From: Gigaspora margarita
Lineage: Eukaryota; Glomeromycota; Glomeromycetes; Diversisporales; Gigasporaceae
Length of the DNA stretch: 64,000 bases
Reading direction: 5' to 3'
Assembly: GCA_009809945.1 (NCBI GenBank)
Contig: WTPW01000508.1
Location: 140,436-204,435, forward strand
In this document: positions 1 through 11,769 of the stretch, one piece after another
Numbering within the stretch: position 1 is the first letter of the stretch
How the letters are laid out: each line of letters starts with the position of its first letter
The notes under the pieces: model-generated
Databases searched by the model: none
What the model saw: the letters and a program-made list of their open reading frames with translations, nothing else
Told to the model about the DNA's origin: nothing
Made by a program: the position numbers and the translations under genes

Positions 1-600
1 TCGTTAATGGAGGTTTTGGGTAAGTATTTTGTTTTGAGTCAGTTTTTATATATATATATATATATTTACTGCCGCTTCTCTTTGATTTCATCATTGGAAC
101 CATCGTTACTTGAGGTTTTGGGTCTTTTTTGGTAGTTCCAAGAATTTTTCGTCATTTTCACCTTCTGTTCCTGTTTCTTTCACCGATTCTTCGCCGCTCT
201 TGTTGTAGTGGATTTGGTGGGCTTTGGGTAAGTATTTCGTCTTGGGTCAATTTTTTTATATATATATATTTACTATCACTTTTCTTTCTTCTGGGTGTGA
301 TTTCTTCGGTGGAGTCGTCGTTACTAAAGGTTTTGGGTAAGTATTTCATCTTGGGTTAGGGGGTTTTTTTATATTTATATATTTCTGCCTCTTCTCTTTT
401 TTCTGGATGTGATTTCGTTGTTGGAGCTGTTGTTACTGGAGTGGTTCCAAGAATTCTTTGTCATTTTTGCCTTCTGTTTCCCATTTCTTTCGCTGTTCTT
501 GTTGCAGTGAATAGGCTAATTCTTTGCCACCCTTGTTGTAGTGAATTTGGTGGCTTTGTCACTTCGTTATACAATGACGCTTGTTATGCAACAATGTTCT
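1..600. repeat. Degenerate ~180-bp tandem array (copy 1)
   Basis: Diverged units follow a fixed order: a TATATATATTTACTGC-type start, a CTTCTCTTTCTTCT tract, TGTGATTTC, then TTGGAGCTGTTGTTACTGGAG and GGTTTTGGGTAAGT-like blocks. The same unit forms a longer array at 44640-45700, and both copies are followed downstream by the same sequence (829-900 and 46940-47005). Open frames in the array are low-complexity by-products of a T-rich repeat. Unlike the later copy, this one keeps some CpG. The array is cut by the window start. Confidence 0.7.
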
Positions 601-654
601 TAAATTTTTTTTTGCTACGTGAAGTTTTTTTCTTTTTTTTGTTATGCAAAATTT

Positions 655-835
655 TTTTTTTTTTTTACATTACGCATTTTTTTAAATAAAAAAATTGCAT
701 TTTAATAATAAAAAATTGTATTTTTAATAATAAAAAAAATTGTATTTTTAATAATATTTTTTAATAATAAAAAAAATTGTATTTTTAATAATATTTTTTA
801 ATAATAAAAAAAATTGTATTTTTAATAAGATTTGA
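655..835. repeat. A/T-rich tandem repeat, ~25-45 bp unit
   Basis: Four to five near-identical units of the form AAAAAAATTGTATTTTTAAT with TAATATTTTTTAATAAT spacers. The array sits between the ~180-bp array and a block at 829-900 (TTGATTGGATGATCACT...) that recurs at 46940-47005, so it is probably internal to the same dispersed element. No gene is seen from 836 to 1129. Confidence 0.7.
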
Positions 836-1129
836 TTGGATGATCACTGAGAGTGGCAAAAATAATTTACCACCTGGGGTGGCACATAGATAACTTCTTT
901 AAAATTATATATAATCTTAATAGTAAATTTTTTTTATATTTAATTTTATGAAAAATTATATTAAGTAACCTAATTTTAATTCTAAAGACAAGTTTGTAGA
1001 ACAGATTTTTTGATTCTAAAGATAGTAAAATTATTAAAATTGGTTAAAATCTCAGTAAAATATATATATATATTTTTTCCAAGTTAAGGTGTTCATTTCA
1101 GGAGTAAGAGTTTTATTTAAGCATTTTTA

Positions 1130-2062
1130 GATCCTGGGCTTTCTACATGAAGGTTATCCAAACATAGTACTTTGATGAGAGTACAACTAGCCACACCTGC
1201 AACTTTTGGTTGCCTATTTAAATAGCTACCCAAAGGTTCTATACTTGCTACTATACCTGCAACCCACATACTATTCATTGTTTATTTTAAACTCTCTAAT
1301 TATTGCCATCTGCCAACCCATCTTGTATCATTAGAACACAATCTGAATTCTTTTCTACCTCTTTAAAACTACTTTATTCTTAGTAAGAGATCTGGTAAAG
1401 CAGTTCCTGTCCTATACAGGTATTTTCTATACTTTGATAACTTATGCATCTAATGAGGCAGACCACTTGCAGTTAGAGATTATTCTAAAACTACTACTGT
1501 TACCTACTTCTTGCTTTTGTGAAGTTCCCCAACTCCAGTACTTAGTCAGTCACTCTTCTGGATCCTTTTACTCAGTCACATCTCTAATCTCAATTCTAAG
1601 ACCCAGAAAGGTTGGTCAGCCTTGTGTTAAAGTACCAAATAGTCTTCCTTTCTTTGGTATATGCTTCTGAAACACATGTTCTTTGTCTCTGGTACAACTC
1701 TAGTTGTCCAGTTAGTAGGGTCCTCCAACTCTTTTTGTCATTGGTTTGCTTCCAATCAGTTACTATCCAGGATTCTTTTCCTCTAGCACTGTCAAAAGTC
1801 AGGTACTTCTCTACTTGGGTCTTGCCAAGTGGGTTCTCTGCTAATTTCCAGAATTTGTGCACATCCTTTTTCCTTATATAATATTACACAAGTCATCAGC
1901 TTCTAATAACTTGGTGTAATTACAGATCAAAGATCGAGTACAAATCAGTTTTGTAACACAGATGCAATTTTCAAAATGTCTTCAGTGGGATTTGAACTTT
2001 GCATCTGCTACTTGAAAAGGTGACAACAACCCAATTTCACTATGTCACTACACCCAGTAGTG
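1130..2062 (-). mobile_element. tRNA-headed SINE-like retroelement
   Basis: Read on the minus strand, the element starts near 2062 with a tRNA-like head. It has an A-box-like TAGTGACATAGTG and a B-box-like AGTTCAAATCC, the arrangement of an internal RNA polymerase III promoter. The body runs to about 1130. A second copy on + at 54998-55818 shares the 3' part closely (GTGGCTAGTTGTACTCTCAT, GGTATAGTAGCAAGTATAGA-like blocks) and middle blocks more loosely. About 930 bp is long for a SINE. CpG is almost absent. An 88-residue open frame inside (1596-1862, minus) looks accidental, because it is not conserved in the other copy. Confidence 0.65.
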
Positions 2063-3039
2063 AAATATATATTTTTAAAGTTTGGTTATTAAAATTATAT
2101 AATAAAACTAACTTATAAATTTACACAAATTGACCAATCAGAATTAGTAATTTTGTGCAACCCAAAAAAATTTAGGCCAAATCAAAAAAACTTTGTGATA
2201 TATACAACTATATTTTTTTAAAATATAATAATAGTTCAAAATTTTACCATAAAAGATAAATTGTTTTATTTATATTTTGTAAAATTTTAATAAAAAATAG
2301 TTGTAATTTAAAAAAATTTTATAAGTAGAATATATTAGTTTTATATGAATTTTCAAAATACTATATAAAACTATATAAAAATGATCTATGTACCTTTTAC
2401 CCTTAAATTTTGTTTTTTTTAATTTTTTTATTACTTTATTTATATAATTTTTTAAACTTTTTTTTAATTCTTTTTAATTCTTTTTTTTTACTTAAATAGT
2501 TCTTTTTTTTTAATTTTAATTTTTTTTTATTTATTTGTTTTATTTTTACTTTTTTTGTTTATTTTTTATTTAGTTTTTAGTGTGATTGTTTATTTATTTA
2601 ATTTAGGGCTATGTTATTAATCACCTGATTATTTTTTATTAGAGGCCTACTCCTCTCACCCTCTTTAATATAGATTTGATCAGGTTCCTATATATAATTT
2701 TAATATTTTTTACCCTCCTCCCCTAAAAAATAACCTGATTTTAGTCATTTCCCTTAATATAGTTCTTTTTTATTTTAATTTATTATTTATTTATTTATTT
2801 TATTTTAAAGGTGTTATTTTATGGAAACATGTTGCCATAGTGACCCTGTGATCAACCAGTCAAAATCAATCATGTGATTCACGTGATGACTGATTTGCAT
2901 TAGTCGTCACATGAATCACGTGATCGATTTTAATTGGTCATCATATATATTCAAATTTAAAAAAAAAGATATTTGTAAATTTATTATTTTAATTAAAAAA
3001 AAATTTGAAATTTATTATTTTAAAAAATACAATTTACAA
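2063..3039. other. A/T-rich stretch with a hairpin, no gene seen
   Basis: T-rich low-complexity sequence (about 2400-2800). At 2381-2406 there is a block (ATGATCTATGTACC...ACCCTTAA) that matches the inner end of the TTAAGGGTA-type TIR family seen at 6761-7288. At 2850-2945 an imperfect palindrome has arms reading CCAGTCAAAATCAATCATGT and its complement around a CACGTGATGACT core. No coding signal. Confidence 0.5.
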
Positions 3040-4911
3040 TATAAACCCAATTCCAACTATCATGCTATGACCCAACTATCTATTATGCTACTGCTATAGC
3101 CTATACTAACTAATAATTGTACTATATTATTCTAAAAAAAAGAACTGTTAATATAAAAAAAAATTGTATACTAACTTTGTGTTATGCGTGTTCTAGCTAC
3201 ATTCCAACAATCATACTATGTTCTAAAGAAAAGAACATTAGTATTGAAAAAATACAAAAAAAAACCAAATACCATGATACATCCGTTCTAGCTACATCCC
3301 AACAATCGTACTACTTTCATTCTAAAGAAAAGAATGTAACGTTAGTACTTATATTATAAAAAAAAAGAAAAAATACCAAATACCATGATACGTCCGTTCT
3401 AGCTACATTCCAACAATCGTACTATGTTTGTTCTAAAGAAAAGAACATAACATTAGTACTTATATTCTAAATAAAAAAACTAAATACCATGATACGTTCA
3501 TTCTAGCTACATTTCAACAATCGTACTATGTTCGTTCTAAAGAAAAGAACGTAACGTTAGTACTTATATTATAAAAAAAAGAAAAAAAAGAAAAAACTAA
3601 ATACTGTGATATGTCTGTTCTAGCTACATCCCAACAATCGTACTATTTCATTCAAAGAAAAGAATGCAATATTAGTACTTAAATTATAAAAAAAACAACT
3701 AAATATTGTGATACATCTGTTCTAGCTACATCTAAACAATCATACTACATTTATTCTAAAGAAAAGAATGCAACGTTAGTACTTATATTATAAAAAAAGA
3801 AAGAAAAAACTAAATATTATGATACGTCTGTTCTAGCTACATCCCAACAATTGTACTATGTTCATTCTAAAGAAAAGAACGTAATGTTATTACTTATATT
3901 ATAAATAAAAAAAGAAAAAAAAACTAAATACTGTGATACGTCTGTTCTAGCTACATCCCAACAATTGTACTATGTTCATTCTAAAGAAAAGAACATAATG
4001 TTAGTACTTATATTATAAAAAAAACAAAAAAAGCAAAAAAAAACAAAAAACTAAATATCGTGATATGTCCATTCTAGCTACATCCCAATAATCATACTAC
4101 ATTTATTCTAAAGAAAAGAACACAACGTTAGTACTTATATTAAAAAAAAACTAAATACTGTGATATGCCCATTCTAGCTACATCCTAACCTAACAATCAT
4201 ACTATATTTGTTCTAAAAAAAAGAACATAACATTAGTACTTATATTATAAAAAAAAAAACTAAATACCATGATACGTCCATTCTAGCTATATCCTAACAA
4301 TCATACTATGTTCATTCTAAAGAAAGAAACACAACGTTAGTACTTATATTATAAAAAAAATACTAAATATCGTGATATGTCTATTCTAGCTATATTCCAA
4401 CAATCATACTATATTTGTTCTAAAGAAAAGAATGTAATGTTAGTACTTATATTAATATAAAAAAAACAAAAAGAAAATCTAAATACCATGGTATGTCCAT
4501 ACTAGCTATATTCAACAATTGTACTATATTTATTCTAAAGAAAAGAATGTAACATTAGTACTTATATTATAAAAAAAAAGAAAAAAAATAAAAGAAAAAA
4601 CTAAATACTGTGATATGTCTGTTCTACTACATCCTGACAATTGTACTATGTTCATTCTAAAGAAAAGAACGTAACGGTAGTACTTATATTATAAAAAGAA
4701 AAAAAAACTAAATACCATGATACGTCTGTTCTAGCTATATCCCAACAATTGTACTATGTTCGTTCTAAAGAAAAGAATGTAATGTTAGTACTTATATTAT
4801 TAAAAAAAAGCTAAATACCATAATACGTCCATTCTAGCTATATCCCAACAATCGTACTATATTCATTCTAAAGAAAAGAATGTAACATTAGTACTTATAT
4901 TATAAAAAAAA
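3040..4911. repeat. ~110-bp minisatellite, about 16-17 units
   Basis: Units of about 100-125 bp repeat the order CTAAATACCATGATACGTCC, TTCTAGCTACATCCCAACAA, TCGTACTATGTTC, ATTCTAAAGAAAAGAA, GTAACGTTAGTACTTATATT and then a variable A-run. Unit landmarks (TTCTAGCTAC) fall near 3190, 3285, 3395, 3501, 3618, 3718, 3830, 3944, 4070, 4171, 4279, 4383, 4499, 4620, 4729 and 4834, with a degenerate first unit before them. Each unit carries a small inverted repeat (GTTC-N-GAAC flanking TCTAAAGAAAA). Units differ mostly by C/T and G/A transitions at CpG sites. The array abuts a TIR element at 4912. Confidence 0.9.
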
Positions 4912-5571
4912 ACTATTCCTTAGATTGTAATAGGACATAGGCAAATTTGCCTACGTTTTTGCACTTTTTTTGCTCTGATTTACTTTTTTTTAAATATCAA
5001 GATAATTAAATAAAACTTTGTACAATTATATTTAAAAATAAGGATTACTTTTTTGCAAAATTAGTTTTTATATTATAAGAAAAAATTTTAAGTTATATAT
5101 AAGCTAAAAATAGATATCTTTAAGAAAAAATTTTTAAAAAAATTCCATCACAATTTCTATGTATTCTTATTTAGTTTTAGTTTTAAAGCTATAGTTCTTA
5201 AGACAATATTGTAGTTTATATAAAGGATGATAACNTTTATTATTGCAACTTTAATGATTTATTTGTAAAAATCAAGTCTTGTATTAGAAGTAAAAGTTTT
5301 TTTTATAGACGGGAACATATAAAATTTAAGAAAATCTAAAGAAAAATTTTAATAGTAAAAATGCTAATACAAGAACTTTAAACTTTGATTATACTAAAGT
5401 TTTCTAATAATTTTAAAAAATTTTTATAACAAAGTTACCAAAACAAAACTCAAAGAATATTTTTTACTTAGAAAAGGTATAGCTAAAATCAATATTTAAA
5501 ATTTTTAAAATTTTATTAAAATTTTTAAAATACGCAAGCAAATTTGTCTGTGTTACAATCTAAGGAATAGT
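4912..5571. mobile_element. TIR DNA element (ACTATTCCTTAGATTGTAA ends), no transposase
   Basis: The terminal inverted repeat ACTATTCCTTAGATTGTAA occurs at 4912-4930 and, inverted, at the 5571 end. Similarity continues inward (GGCAAATTTGCCTACG versus GACAAATTTGCTTGCG), giving TIRs of about 40 bp. The interior is A/T-rich with no open frame of note. The right flank (AGCTATCATGCTACATTC) resembles the degenerate edge unit of the adjacent minisatellite, so the element seems to have inserted into the array's last unit. No target duplication is evident. One ambiguous base at 5235. Confidence 0.75.
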
Positions 5572-6246
5572 AGCTATCATGCTACATTCTCGCACCATGT
5601 TTAAAAAAAATAACCTGCCAAAAACAATGAAAACATACTAAAAAATCTACAGAAATGGCCAATACCTTTATACAGCTCCAGCGACCATTCTAAAAAATAA
5701 AAAAAAAACAAAATCAAATAATAAATAAAAAATTTTATTTATATGATCGTTAATAAAATTTTAGATAAAGTCTGGTCAGAAGCTTTAGGAATTGTGGTGC
5801 ATGTCTATCAGGAAGTTTCAGAATTGAAATTTAATAATTTATATTCCAGATAATTCCAAATATTTAAAATTTTATTCAAATATTAGTCTATTTTTTTAAA
5901 TTTTTTACTCAAATTTTATCTAAATATTAGTTAATATCCAAATAAATTTTTGCAATTTGGTATCCAAATTTTTCTGTGTCCCTGGTGCGAAAGAAGGAAG
6001 AGAAACAAAAATACTTGAAAACCAATGTTTTAATCGATTTTGGTGCACTAATTAAAAATGACGAGAATGAAATATTACATATAATAAGCACCAATCTATC
6101 ACTGTAGTCACCAACAACAACACCTTCTACTTTTACATGCTTTGTTTATTTACAAAATTTGATTTTCTTTTTTTGATTTGTTATTTGTAAATAAGAAAAT
6201 CACGATGGATAACGAGAATGTAATGGATATCTTAATATGTATATAT
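5572..6246. other. No gene recognised
   Basis: A/T-rich sequence. A 28-codon open stretch near 5761-5850 reads like peptide by eye but has no start, no neighbouring exon and no recognised family. Nothing else is supportable. Confidence 0.4.
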
Positions 6247-7760
6247 TGTTATCCGGCAAACACATATGATCATGGCGCAGCAACGCCTTGATATTTTTTG
6301 ACTGATTTTGGAACAGTGTTTTGATTTTTGGACTGATACAGGATTTACTATCGAGTAATTTTGGCCTTGCCGAATATCCAAAAATTGTGTTTTGATTTTC
6401 GGACTGATCCGGGATTAGTTAAATTTCACAATCGGGTAATCTCGTGATGTGTTGGCCTTGCCGAATATCCAATTTTTGAACCAAAATTGTGATCACAAAT
6501 AATACAGTTTTAACAACATAAAATTGTATGGGCCAGAACAAAGTACTTAAATTTGTATAAGCAATAAAAAGTACTCGAAGTGAAGTAATTAATTATATTA
6601 CCAATGCATTAATTCTATCATTACTGACATTTTTTTCAATTGTAGGCAATTAAAAATGAAAAGTGCAATTATTAAATGTTTTCCTGCAAGAAATTTCACA
6701 ATAAAACCTTTATTTTGAGGATTTTGATTTTCATATTTACCAGTATTAACTGGAACAGGTTTTAAGGGTAGGGGGTATGTAGATCATTTATCATATGATT
6801 TCAGTAGTACAATGAGATTTATATAGAAATTAAAAATGTGCTACTAATAAAACTTTTCACAGTTGTAATCAAATTTGACTAAAATTTTATAATATACAGA
6901 ACAAAATGCACGTTATATAATAGTAAAATTTTAATAAAGTATATATTTAAAAAAATTATACTTCTATATATCATAAAGTTTCCCCCAGTGGACTCAAATT
7001 TCCTCTAGTTACACAAAATGATCAATTTTGATTGGTCGATATCATATGATCATCATATGATTTTGTAAACAACTTTTGACAACTAAAATTTAAATCGTCA
7101 TAACTTGACGAATATTCAACCAATTTTAACAAATTTGCTATTTTTAGAATCAGAAAAACCTGCTCTATGCTTTTATTTAATCATTCAAAAACGATTTGCT
7201 TAAAAAATTTTACAAAATTTTAAAAAGAATAAATCAATACCACGAATTTTATATGTAATTTGCAATTTGTACCCCCTACCCTTAAATAAAAATTTTTAAC
7301 TATTATAATTGAATATTTAATAAAATAATTTTTTTTTTAAAAAAAATAAACTTACCAAAAAAACAAAGAAACTTACCTTTGTGCTATTATTTTTAACACT
7401 TGGAGCAGCTTTTTTTCGCAATACTGTTATATTATTATTAATCATACTTGGTCAGAAATGTCATTTTTCTTCATTTTACCAGTCCCAGATAAAATTGCAT
7501 TTATTTTGAGTTTACTAACTCAAGTTTTTGATTTGGGCATTAGAAAAAAAAAATTTTTGAAGTATACTTTTATAATACATATAAAGTGAATGAAAGTTTG
7601 TTTTTAAAAAAAACAATGCCCATAGAATTTTTTTTCGCTTATTTAAAAAAGTACTGAAGTAAGAAAAAAAATTTCTTTTTTATTAGATTATCTTTGTTTT
7701 GATCAAGTCTATATATACAGGGGGAATGATCAGGCCATGATCATAAATTGCCGGATAACA
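6247..7760. mobile_element. TIR element with TGTTATCCGGCA ends, non-autonomous
   Basis: TGTTATCCGGCA at 6247-6258 is matched by TGCCGGATAACA at 7749-7760. The TIRs extend about 30 bp (ATGATCATGGC on both sides). The interior has a direct repeat of about 80-90 bp (two GCCTTGCCGAATATCC blocks, near 6363 and 6455) and a second, nested TIR pair at 6761-7288. No transposase frame is visible. Confidence 0.6.
6761..7288. mobile_element. Nested TIR element with TTAAGGGTAGGGGGTA ends
   Basis: TTAAGGGTAGGGGGTA near 6761 is matched by TACCCCCTACCCTTAA ending near 7287. A related end pair occurs at 60498/61236, and a single related end lies near 2400. Both termini carry TTAA, which could be a piggyBac-like target duplication or simply part of the TIR; the sequence cannot decide. 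No coding capacity. Confidence 0.55.
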
Positions 7761-7761
7761 C

Positions 7762-7907
7762 CAATATTGGGCAAATTGTTGAACATCAAAATTTGGCTCA
7801 AACAGTCAGATGATTGGCGGACACATGCTGCGAAGCAGCACGTGTCCGCCAATTATTTGCCTGTTTGAGCCAAATTCATGATATTCAACAATTTTTGCCC
7901 AATATTG
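7762..7907. repeat. 146-bp near-perfect palindrome (foldback/MITE)
   Basis: Arms start CAATATTGGGCAAATTGTTG and end with the complement. The centre is TGCTGCGAAGCAGCA, and most of the roughly 70-bp arm pairs, including GGCGGACAC/GTGTCCGCC next to the loop and TTTGGCTCAAACAG/CTGTTTGAGCCAAA further out. It begins two bases after the right end of the 6247-7760 element. It is locally G+C-rich in an A/T-rich setting. Confidence 0.85.
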
Positions 7908-8154
7908 TATACTTATTCAACCTATATTGATTCTTTATTGCTGCTATTAATTATGCTTTATCGCCTGTTCTGTTAAAACATTATTTTTTGGCTCTTATCA
8001 TTATTGACCACGACTTTCCTATGGAATTGCCTAAAAAGTTAATTAGGTTATATTTTTTTGTTAGTGATACTATATTAGATGGGTTATTAAACCACTTCTT
8101 AATTTTTATAAACACAGTAATTAACTCTATCTTGTATGAATATAACTCATCATG

Positions 8155-8330
8155 TTTCGTCATAGGTTTCGTCAATTCATCATAGGTTTTGTCAATTCAT
8201 CATAGATTTTATCAATTCATCATAGGTTTTATCAATAATCAGGGGTTTTATCAATCGTCAATTCGTCAATTGGAAGTCACCTGATGAAATGGTTTCATCA
8301 TTCGTCAATGATGAATAATTTGTTATTCGT
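8155..8330. repeat. ~24-bp minisatellite (TCATAGGTTTTGTCAATTCA)
   Basis: Five to seven degenerate units of the form CATCATAGGTTTTGTCAATT, passing into shorter ATCGTCAATT copies. A related array lies at 48350-48440 (TTTCATCAATCATCAGGAG). Accidental open frames cross it on both strands. Confidence 0.8.
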
Positions 8331-9575
8331 TAGGCATCTTTAGCCAGAATATAGTTAAATTTTTTTTATCTGAGAGAATTTTATTGTATAACTTATAATT
8401 ATTAATTAAATTACGCGTAGAACATTCCAAGTTAGTACTTGCAGTTGATAATTATTGACTTTTTTAGTCGATATTTATAAATTCAACTAGTTAATTAGGA
8501 GCTCTGATTGCATGTTCTTTTTGTTGATTAAAGCACTAATTATTGATTATAAGTTATTAAACATTATCACTTTTATTTCCAACTATAAGAAAATAACCTG
8601 GTAGATCACTGGCTATAAGAGGGCCTATTGGGCCCATTGGGCCCTCTTAAACACTTATTCGCAGATATAGTAGATCCTCTATATACATGCACATGCACTC
8701 TTCCTACTATAATTTATGTAACATTATATCAGTCGATTGAGATGTCACACAGATCAGGTGAATAAATTTTTTACTATGAAATTTGAGTGATTGATGCTCA
8801 TATGAAATTATCAATTTTCATAGTAAATTGCAATAGTAAGCCATTTTTAATCATCCCTTTCAGGGGTTTTATAAAAAGAAACTGCATTCTGGAACACAAA
8901 AACAATTTAGCAATACAAATACTTTATTATCCCTATGTTTAAAATTAAGAAAAAATAATAATCTTGAAAAGAATCATGTCTTCGAAGATGCCCTTTTGTT
9001 TCATAAACTATAGTAATGAGAGTCAAAAGTGTATAGCTAACAATTGTTCCTACTACAAAACCAAAATTGCCAGTAAAACTTCTGCAATAAGATCTAACAT
9101 AAACATGTTACTTGCAAGGCTGTTAACATTGATTTCTTTAGAATAATAAACTTGGAACTGAAGGAAGGAAGAATGCCATGTTAACTTCTTTGACTCTTGA
9201 ATTAATAAACTCTACGTTAACTTCTATAGATCTAAGAAAGAAAAGCGTTAGCTGGTGCATTTTGTAAGAACTTCACTAATTTCAGTAAAATTCTTGGCAT
9301 AATTCTATTATTTAAATTTAAACGGAGTTAACTATAACAATTTATTTCATATCAATTTTAGAAGCATATTTGCTGTGTTTTCTGTTATGTTTTATGGATG
9401 ATTCAAAGCATTTTTTTTATTATTTTTGTTTCAGGATAGTAATATTAGGATTTCAAATGCCCAAGATATTATTAATATTTGTTGAGAATGCATAAAGAAT
9501 TATAATAAACGAAATCAAAGTAAAAATTTTTATATGTTCATATTTATTTATACTGTATAGTTTTTGTCTTCAACA
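8331..9575. other. No gene recognised; one short palindrome
   Basis: A/T-rich unique-looking sequence. A G+C-rich palindrome, GAGGGCCTATTGGGCCC, lies near 8618-8647. A 60-residue open frame at 8964-9146 has no recognisable domain, no neighbouring exon and no promoter cue, so it is not called a gene. Confidence 0.4.
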
Positions 9576-9870
9576 AAAAACAAACAATAATTAGAAATAA
9601 ATAAATGCTTTTATTTGGATCTTATAAAGAATAAGAATCAAAATTTAGATTAATTTTTTAAAAATGAATTTTTCGTATTCGATGATAAACAAAAAATAAT
9701 TAAAAATAAATAAATGCATTCATTTGAATGAAAATGGATCTTGCTGAATAATAGGAATCAAAATAAATTATTTTTTAAAACTGAATTTTCATCATAAATA
9801 ATTAGAACTGAATAAATAATTTCATTTAAACAAAAATAGATCTTGCCAAGAATAGGAATTGAAATATAAT
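9576..9870. repeat. Three diverged ~110-bp direct repeats
   Basis: Each unit has the order AACAAAAAATAATTAGAAAT, AAATAAATGCATTCATTTG, GATCTTGCNAAGAATA, GGAATCAAAAT and then an A/T tract. The three units begin near 9572, 9685 and 9793. From 9871 to 10582 nothing further is recognised apart from a short GTCAC/GTGAC hairpin near 10354-10375. Confidence 0.6.
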
Positions 9871-10582
9871 CAACTGGCAAAACCACTTATCCTACAAGAT
9901 CTGGTCCTAATCCCTTTACCTACTCAGTTTTAAATGAAGCAAATCTATAAAAGAAGTTAGTATTAGTTCAAATAAAGAAAAATGCAAAAACAAAAAAAAA
10001 AAAAAACAAAGAAAAACAATTTATCTTTTAAGTTCCCGGCTCTAATCACAACCCAGTTTTCCAACGAGTAAACCTACAAAGAAAGCTCTGCCTAAAGCAA
10101 AAAAGACAACATGAAACAAATCAAAGTAGATCTAAATAAAAAAAATCTTATTAGCAAAGATCATAATCTATATATTAAAACAGTTTTTCTTAATGTTCAG
10201 CACAATGTTTCTAATGTAACAACTCTTCGAAGATGCATTTCACTAAAAGTTCTCACTCATGTGCATCTAACAAGCTATTTTTCATGTTAAGATCTTGAAA
10301 ACTCCAAAAGAATTATGCGAAAGAAGGCAAAATAATTGCCCATCTTTAAAGGGGTCACACCTTACTGGGTGACATTAGTTTTTCATGTACTTTATACTGT
10401 TTGACTCGTTGAAGCCCTGGAAACTTGTTTGTTTTAAGGAATGTTATTTGTTATAACTAAGACATTGGGAGAAAATTTTAAAAACGTGATTTCATAGATT
10501 TGTGTAATTTATGAAAATCATATGATAAAAATCAAATGTGATATCTCGATCGACTGATATGTATGTTTATGGGTTGTTGCTT

Positions 10583-11260
10583 GATTCCCCGAAAGTTAGT
10601 TCCCCGCCAGCTCATTTTTCTGACACTATATCCTGACAGAATGTTTCACCTACAGCATTTTTTGTTGACAGAATCTTTCCTCGACATACCATATTTTCGA
10701 CCTCCCCTTTCCTTGACAGGACATATTTTCGAAAAGACATTTTACTGACATGACGTACTTCAGAAAGAATATTTTTCCGACATGACTTGTTTCCGACATC
10801 TTTTTCTAACAAGATCTTTCTCCAACTAGAAATATAATTATTGGGTAGAGTGATATATTCGTGTTCATCACATCACATGATTAAGCACTCGGGCTAAATT
10901 AGGGTTAGAGTTAGGGTTAGATTAGGGTTAGGTGATAGTATAATTTAGGCCGAGTTGATAGTGCTAGTAAACAAAATGACGTGTTGAATGATTTCACGTG
11001 ATGTGATGATTACTGGGTTTATCGTTCTTGTCAGAAAAAGTGCATTCAATAAAACTTATTGTCGGAGAAAAGTCAAATTAGAAATATGTCATGTCAGATA
11101 AATGTCTTGTCGAAAATATGAGATGTTAAGGAAAGGAGATGTCGAAAGCATGATATGTCGAGGAAAGATTCTGTCAACAAAAAGTGCTGTAGGTGAAACA
11201 TTCTGTCGGGGATATAGTGTCAGAAAAATGAGCTGGCGGGGAACTAACTTTCAGGGAATC
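10583..11260. mobile_element. Foldback element with phased ~20-bp arm repeats
   Basis: Long inverted arms (about 10583-10815 and 11030-11260) start GATTCCC-GAAAGTTAGTTCC, then CCGCCAGCTCATTTTTCTGA. Within each arm a TGACA/CGACA word recurs about every 20-22 bases (TGACACTATATCC, TGACAGAATGTTTC, TTGACAGAATCTTTCC, TCGACATA...). The loop holds telomere-like GGGTTAGAGTTAGGGTTAGA near 10905-10942, flanked by CATCACATCAC/GTGATGTGATG. The open frames on both strands (10563-10812) are arm translations, not genes. Confidence 0.85.
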
Positions 11261-11769
11261 ATACCGTAATCTGTTTATGATGTGTTAATCATTATGTGAC
11301 TAACAAAGCTGATTTTTTGAGATTATCTCTAGCACCTTCATAATGTAATTTTTTTAGTAATCGAAATATTGCACAAGTATTGTGATGTAATTCTAACTAT
11401 TTTCATATTGAGATGATCAAATTATAAGACTATTTTGCATTCTTGTTTGAATAAAGATTTTTTTTACAATATGATCAGCCAGTTACCAGTTCTATTAATT
11501 TTGGCAGCCAGGTCAGTCCGAGAATTTGATATCAGCCTGTATCACTAGTCCATCACCTTTGAGCTTTTCTTTTTGGATATATTTCTACACTTCTTTTAGT
11601 GGTCAGGCAGCTGTATATTTAGATAACATAACTTACAAATTTGTAATAAAATGAAGATAATAAAAATTTATAAATCAGAATATTTAAATAAAATATACAG
11701 CATTTGTTTATTTTATATCACTTAACATCACTACATCAATTAATAATATATTAATTATACTTTATTTCT
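11261..11769. other. No gene; possible solo hAT-type end
   Basis: Read on the minus strand from about 11549, TAGTGATACAGGCTGATATC resembles the terminus of the hAT-type element at 27931-28596 (TAGTGATACGGGCTGATCCC). No partner end was found, so this may be a truncated copy. The rest is A/T-rich. Confidence 0.35.

Noticed and set aside
1596..1862. 88-residue minus-strand frame with protein-like composition
   Set aside because: Lies inside the SINE-like element and is not kept open in the related copy at 54998-55818.
3040..4911. CRISPR array
   Set aside because: Unit and spacer are not distinguishable: whole ~110-bp units repeat with graded divergence, there are no unique equal-length spacers and no cas genes, and the setting is eukaryotic.
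5761..5850. Short peptide-like open stretch (DKVWSEALGIVVHVYQEV)
   Set aside because: No start codon, splice context or second exon; too short to support.
8964..9146. 60-residue frame with several Cys
   Set aside because: No recognisable family and no supporting context; could be a remnant but not supportable.
10563..10812. 61- and 66-residue frames on both strands
   Set aside because: Both are translations of one arm of the foldback element.
10905..10942. Internal telomere or chromosome end
   Set aside because: Only a few degenerate TTAGGG words, confined to the loop of a TIR element.
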